Part shown: positions 62,528 through 64,000 of the stretch, piece after piece | Layout of the letters: each line of letters begins with the position of its first letter | Numbering within the stretch: position 1 is the first letter of the stretch | DNA from: Poriferisodalis sp965221945 | GTDB lineage: Bacteria > Actinomycetota > Acidimicrobiia > Acidimicrobiales > Poriferisodalaceae | Assembly: GCF_965221945.1 (NCBI RefSeq) | Contig: NZ_OZ244925.1 | Location: 3,348,001-3,412,000 of the forward strand | DNA length: 64,000 bases | Direction: 5' to 3' | Translations under genes and position numbers: made by a program | The notes under the pieces: model-generated | Database searches by the model: none | Told to the model about the DNA's origin: nothing | What the model saw: only the letters and a program-made list of their open reading frames with translations

Positions 62528-63130
62528 ATGGCCGAACGGGCGCGTCTGAGCGCTGACGATTGGGTGAAGGCAGCTCTGGAAACACTGGTCGCCGACGGCA
62601 TCGGTGCCGTGAAGGTCCTGCCACTGGCCAAGAAGCTCGGCGTCACCCGTGGCAGCTTCTACTGGCATTTCGAGAACCGCAAAGCCCTGCTGGCCCGGCT
62701 TCTCGAGGTCTGGGAAGAGACCAACTCTGGGACGATCATCGCTGCCGCGACACTCGAGGGCGGCATCATCGAGCGCTACATCGCCTTGATGCGCTGCTGG
62801 CTTTCCATGGAACGCTTCGACCCGCACCTCGAGGTGGCGGTGCGTCATTGGGGGCGCAGCAATCCTGAATTGTGGGAGCGCCTGCGGGCGGCCGACGAGC
62901 GGCGGATCAAAGCGTTCGTGGCAATGCTGTCTCCCGAGGTTCCCGACCCGACGATGGCCCTGAACCGGGCTCGCACCATGTACTACCTGCAGATGGGCTG
63001 GTACGAGCTCGAGGTGGAGGTGCCCATGGAGACCAGGATCGAGTCCTGCACGTACTACTTCGAGATCTACGTGGGTCGCGCGCCAACTGCGCAGGAGCGG
63101 ACAGCGATTCTCACAGGACTGCATTCCTGA
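62528..63130 (+). CDS. TetR-family transcriptional regulator
   Basis: 200 residues. The N-terminal helix-turn-helix includes VLPLAKKLGVTRGSFYWHFENRKALLARLLEVWE (residues ~30-63), the TetR signature, and a helical ligand-binding domain follows. The ligand is unknown. It is divergent from the MerR-isochorismate synthase gene and 135 bp upstream of a co-oriented MttB-family gene, which it may control. The window gives no operator evidence. Confidence 0.88.
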   Translation: MAERARLSADDWVKAALETLVADGIGAVKVLPLAKKLGVTRGSFYWHFENRKALLARLLEVWEETNSGTIIAAATLEGGIIERYIALMRCWLSMERFDPHLEVAVRHWGRSNPELWERLRAADERRIKAFVAMLSPEVPDPTMALNRARTMYYLQMGWYELEVEVPMETRIESCTYYFEIYVGRAPTAQERTAILTGLHS

Positions 63131-63265
63131 GATGCGCAGCCTTCCTTGACGCGTTCCATACAGGACCGTACGGTTTGAGATGGTGAGCTGTGCAATTCGG
63201 CTCACGACAGTGAGCGCCTCCACTGAGCGCTTCCACTCAGCGCTTACTCACAGTGGCGAGGCGAC

Positions 63266-64000
63266 ATGACGCGTCGAGGCCGTAGGCGACAGGACTCGGT
63301 CGCGGCTGCTGCGGCACCCCGGCAGCAGGCGCGCAACATTTTCAAGCCGCTGGAACTCATCAGCGCCGACGAAGTCGAGCGCATCCACAATGCATCACTG
63401 CGGGTGCTGTCGGAGATCGGCATGAACTTCCTGCTGCCTGAAGCGGTGGAGATCCTGCGCACGGCGGGCGCGACGTCCGATGATGGCGTGCGGGTCCGCT
63501 TCCCGCCCGAAATGGTCACCGAATCGGTGGCACTGGCGCCGTCGAGCTTCACGATGCATGCGCGCGACCCCGCCAACAGCGTCATCTTCGGCGACGACTG
63601 GGTCGTGTTCGGCATGGTTGGCAGCCCGCCGAACGTGTCGGACTTGGATCGTGGCCGGGTCACGGGCAACTACATCGACTACTGCAACATGTTGCGCTTG
63701 CAGGAGCAGCTGGATGCCGCCGACACCTGTACCGGCCACTCCGTCGAGCCGATCGATCTCGAAGTGCGCACCCGCCATCTGGACGCGGTCTCGGCCATGT
63801 ACACGCTGTCGACCAAGCCGGGCTTCTGCTACTCGCTGGGCCGGACCCGTGTCAGCGACGCCATCGAGATCGCTCGCATCGCCCGCGGCATCGACCATGA
63901 CACGCTGCTGCGAGAGCCGTCCATCCATACGGTCGTAAATGCAAACTCACCGCTCGTGTACGACAGGCCGATGCTCGAAGGAGCCATCGAGCTGGCCCGG
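63266..64000 (+). CDS. Trimethylamine methyltransferase (MttB) family protein, 5' part
   Basis: The first 245 residues are present and the frame stays open to the right edge. RNIFKPLELISADEVERIHNASLRVLSEIGMNF opens the MttB family domain, and GDDWVVFGMVGSPPNVSDLDRGRVTGNYIDY is characteristic. Family members move a methyl group from trimethylamine or glycine betaine to a corrinoid protein. In this part there is no in-frame TAG that would suggest a pyrrolysine codon, so a non-pyrrolysine (glycine-betaine type) enzyme is more likely. GCGAGG precedes the ATG. The TetR gene upstream may regulate it. Confidence 0.8.
   Translation, partial: MTRRGRRRQDSVAAAAAPRQQARNIFKPLELISADEVERIHNASLRVLSEIGMNFLLPEAVEILRTAGATSDDGVRVRFPPEMVTESVALAPSSFTMHARDPANSVIFGDDWVVFGMVGSPPNVSDLDRGRVTGNYIDYCNMLRLQEQLDAADTCTGHSVEPIDLEVRTRHLDAVSAMYTLSTKPGFCYSLGRTRVSDAIEIARIARGIDHDTLLREPSIHTVVNANSPLVYDRPMLEGAIELAR

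Overview
The window is high-GC DNA with tightly packed genes, frequent ATGA/TGATG start-stop overlaps and some GTG/TTG starts. The gene content (PAC2-family protein, Beta_propel lipoprotein, 5-oxoprolinase, ethylmalonyl-CoA enzymes, a complete-looking menaquinone set, SURF1) suggests a free-living or marine-type actinobacterium, plausibly class Acidimicrobiia. That placement is inference; there is no rRNA gene in the window. It holds two tRNA-Ser genes and the SRP RNA, but no CRISPR array, transposase or recognisable prophage.

Layout. 1-13.1 kb is a catabolic cluster: the end of an FAD oxidoreductase, a 2-aminobenzoate-CoA-ligase-like enzyme, a PaaX regulator, a divergent monooxygenase/Old-Yellow-Enzyme fusion of the 2-aminobenzoyl-CoA monooxygenase/reductase type, then SDR, enoyl-CoA hydratase, RidA, 5-oxoprolinase and acyl-CoA dehydrogenase. 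Together they look like CoA-dependent aerobic degradation of an aminated (or hydroxylated) benzoate. 13.2-20.6 kb carries general genes: a Beta_propel lipoprotein, PAC2, aroC, a TSUP permease, a PatB-type lyase and SURF1. 20.6-24.4 kb has a HipA-like kinase followed by a HIRAN protein broken at a T7 run, and a frameshifted S9 peptidase. 24.5-26.3 kb has xseA-xseB and tRNA-Ser(CGA).

26.3-34.0 kb looks like an accessory island between tRNA-Ser(CGA) and tadA. It contains a three-gene cassette led by a TIGR04255-type protein, a decayed hipBA pair, a 1313-residue secreted modular protein with a 15-G tract just upstream of its start, a 96-bp stray piece of tadA, and a mazEF-like toxin-antitoxin pair. 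34.1-39.1 kb is housekeeping: tadA, a fatty acid hydroxylase family protein, tRNA-Ser(GGA), ffs, dnaX and recR (ybaB is missing from its usual place).

39.1-51.5 kb combines acetyl-CoA C-acetyltransferase, crotonyl-CoA carboxylase/reductase and methylmalonyl-CoA epimerase (ethylmalonyl-CoA type metabolism) with a BMP-type nucleoside ABC transporter, which converges on a class II aldolase/dehydrogenase fusion and mtnA. That second set would fit salvage of 5'-methylthioadenosine or 5'-deoxyadenosine sugars. 51.8-56.1 kb holds a chimeric secreted protein (cell-wall-binding-like repeats, trypsin-like protease, periplasmic binding protein) and a nucleotidyltransferase gene with a small partner. 50.4-62.4 kb also contains menE, menC, menH, menD and an isochorismate synthase fused in one frame to a complete MerR-type regulator. 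The window ends with a TetR regulator and the start of a trimethylamine-methyltransferase (MttB) family gene.

Most notable: the MerR-isochorismate synthase fusion with a dyad in its own promoter; the CWB2/protease/SBP chimera; the G15 tract before the secreted modular protein; the TIGR04255 three-gene cassette; and the inferred nucleoside-to-aldolase salvage route.
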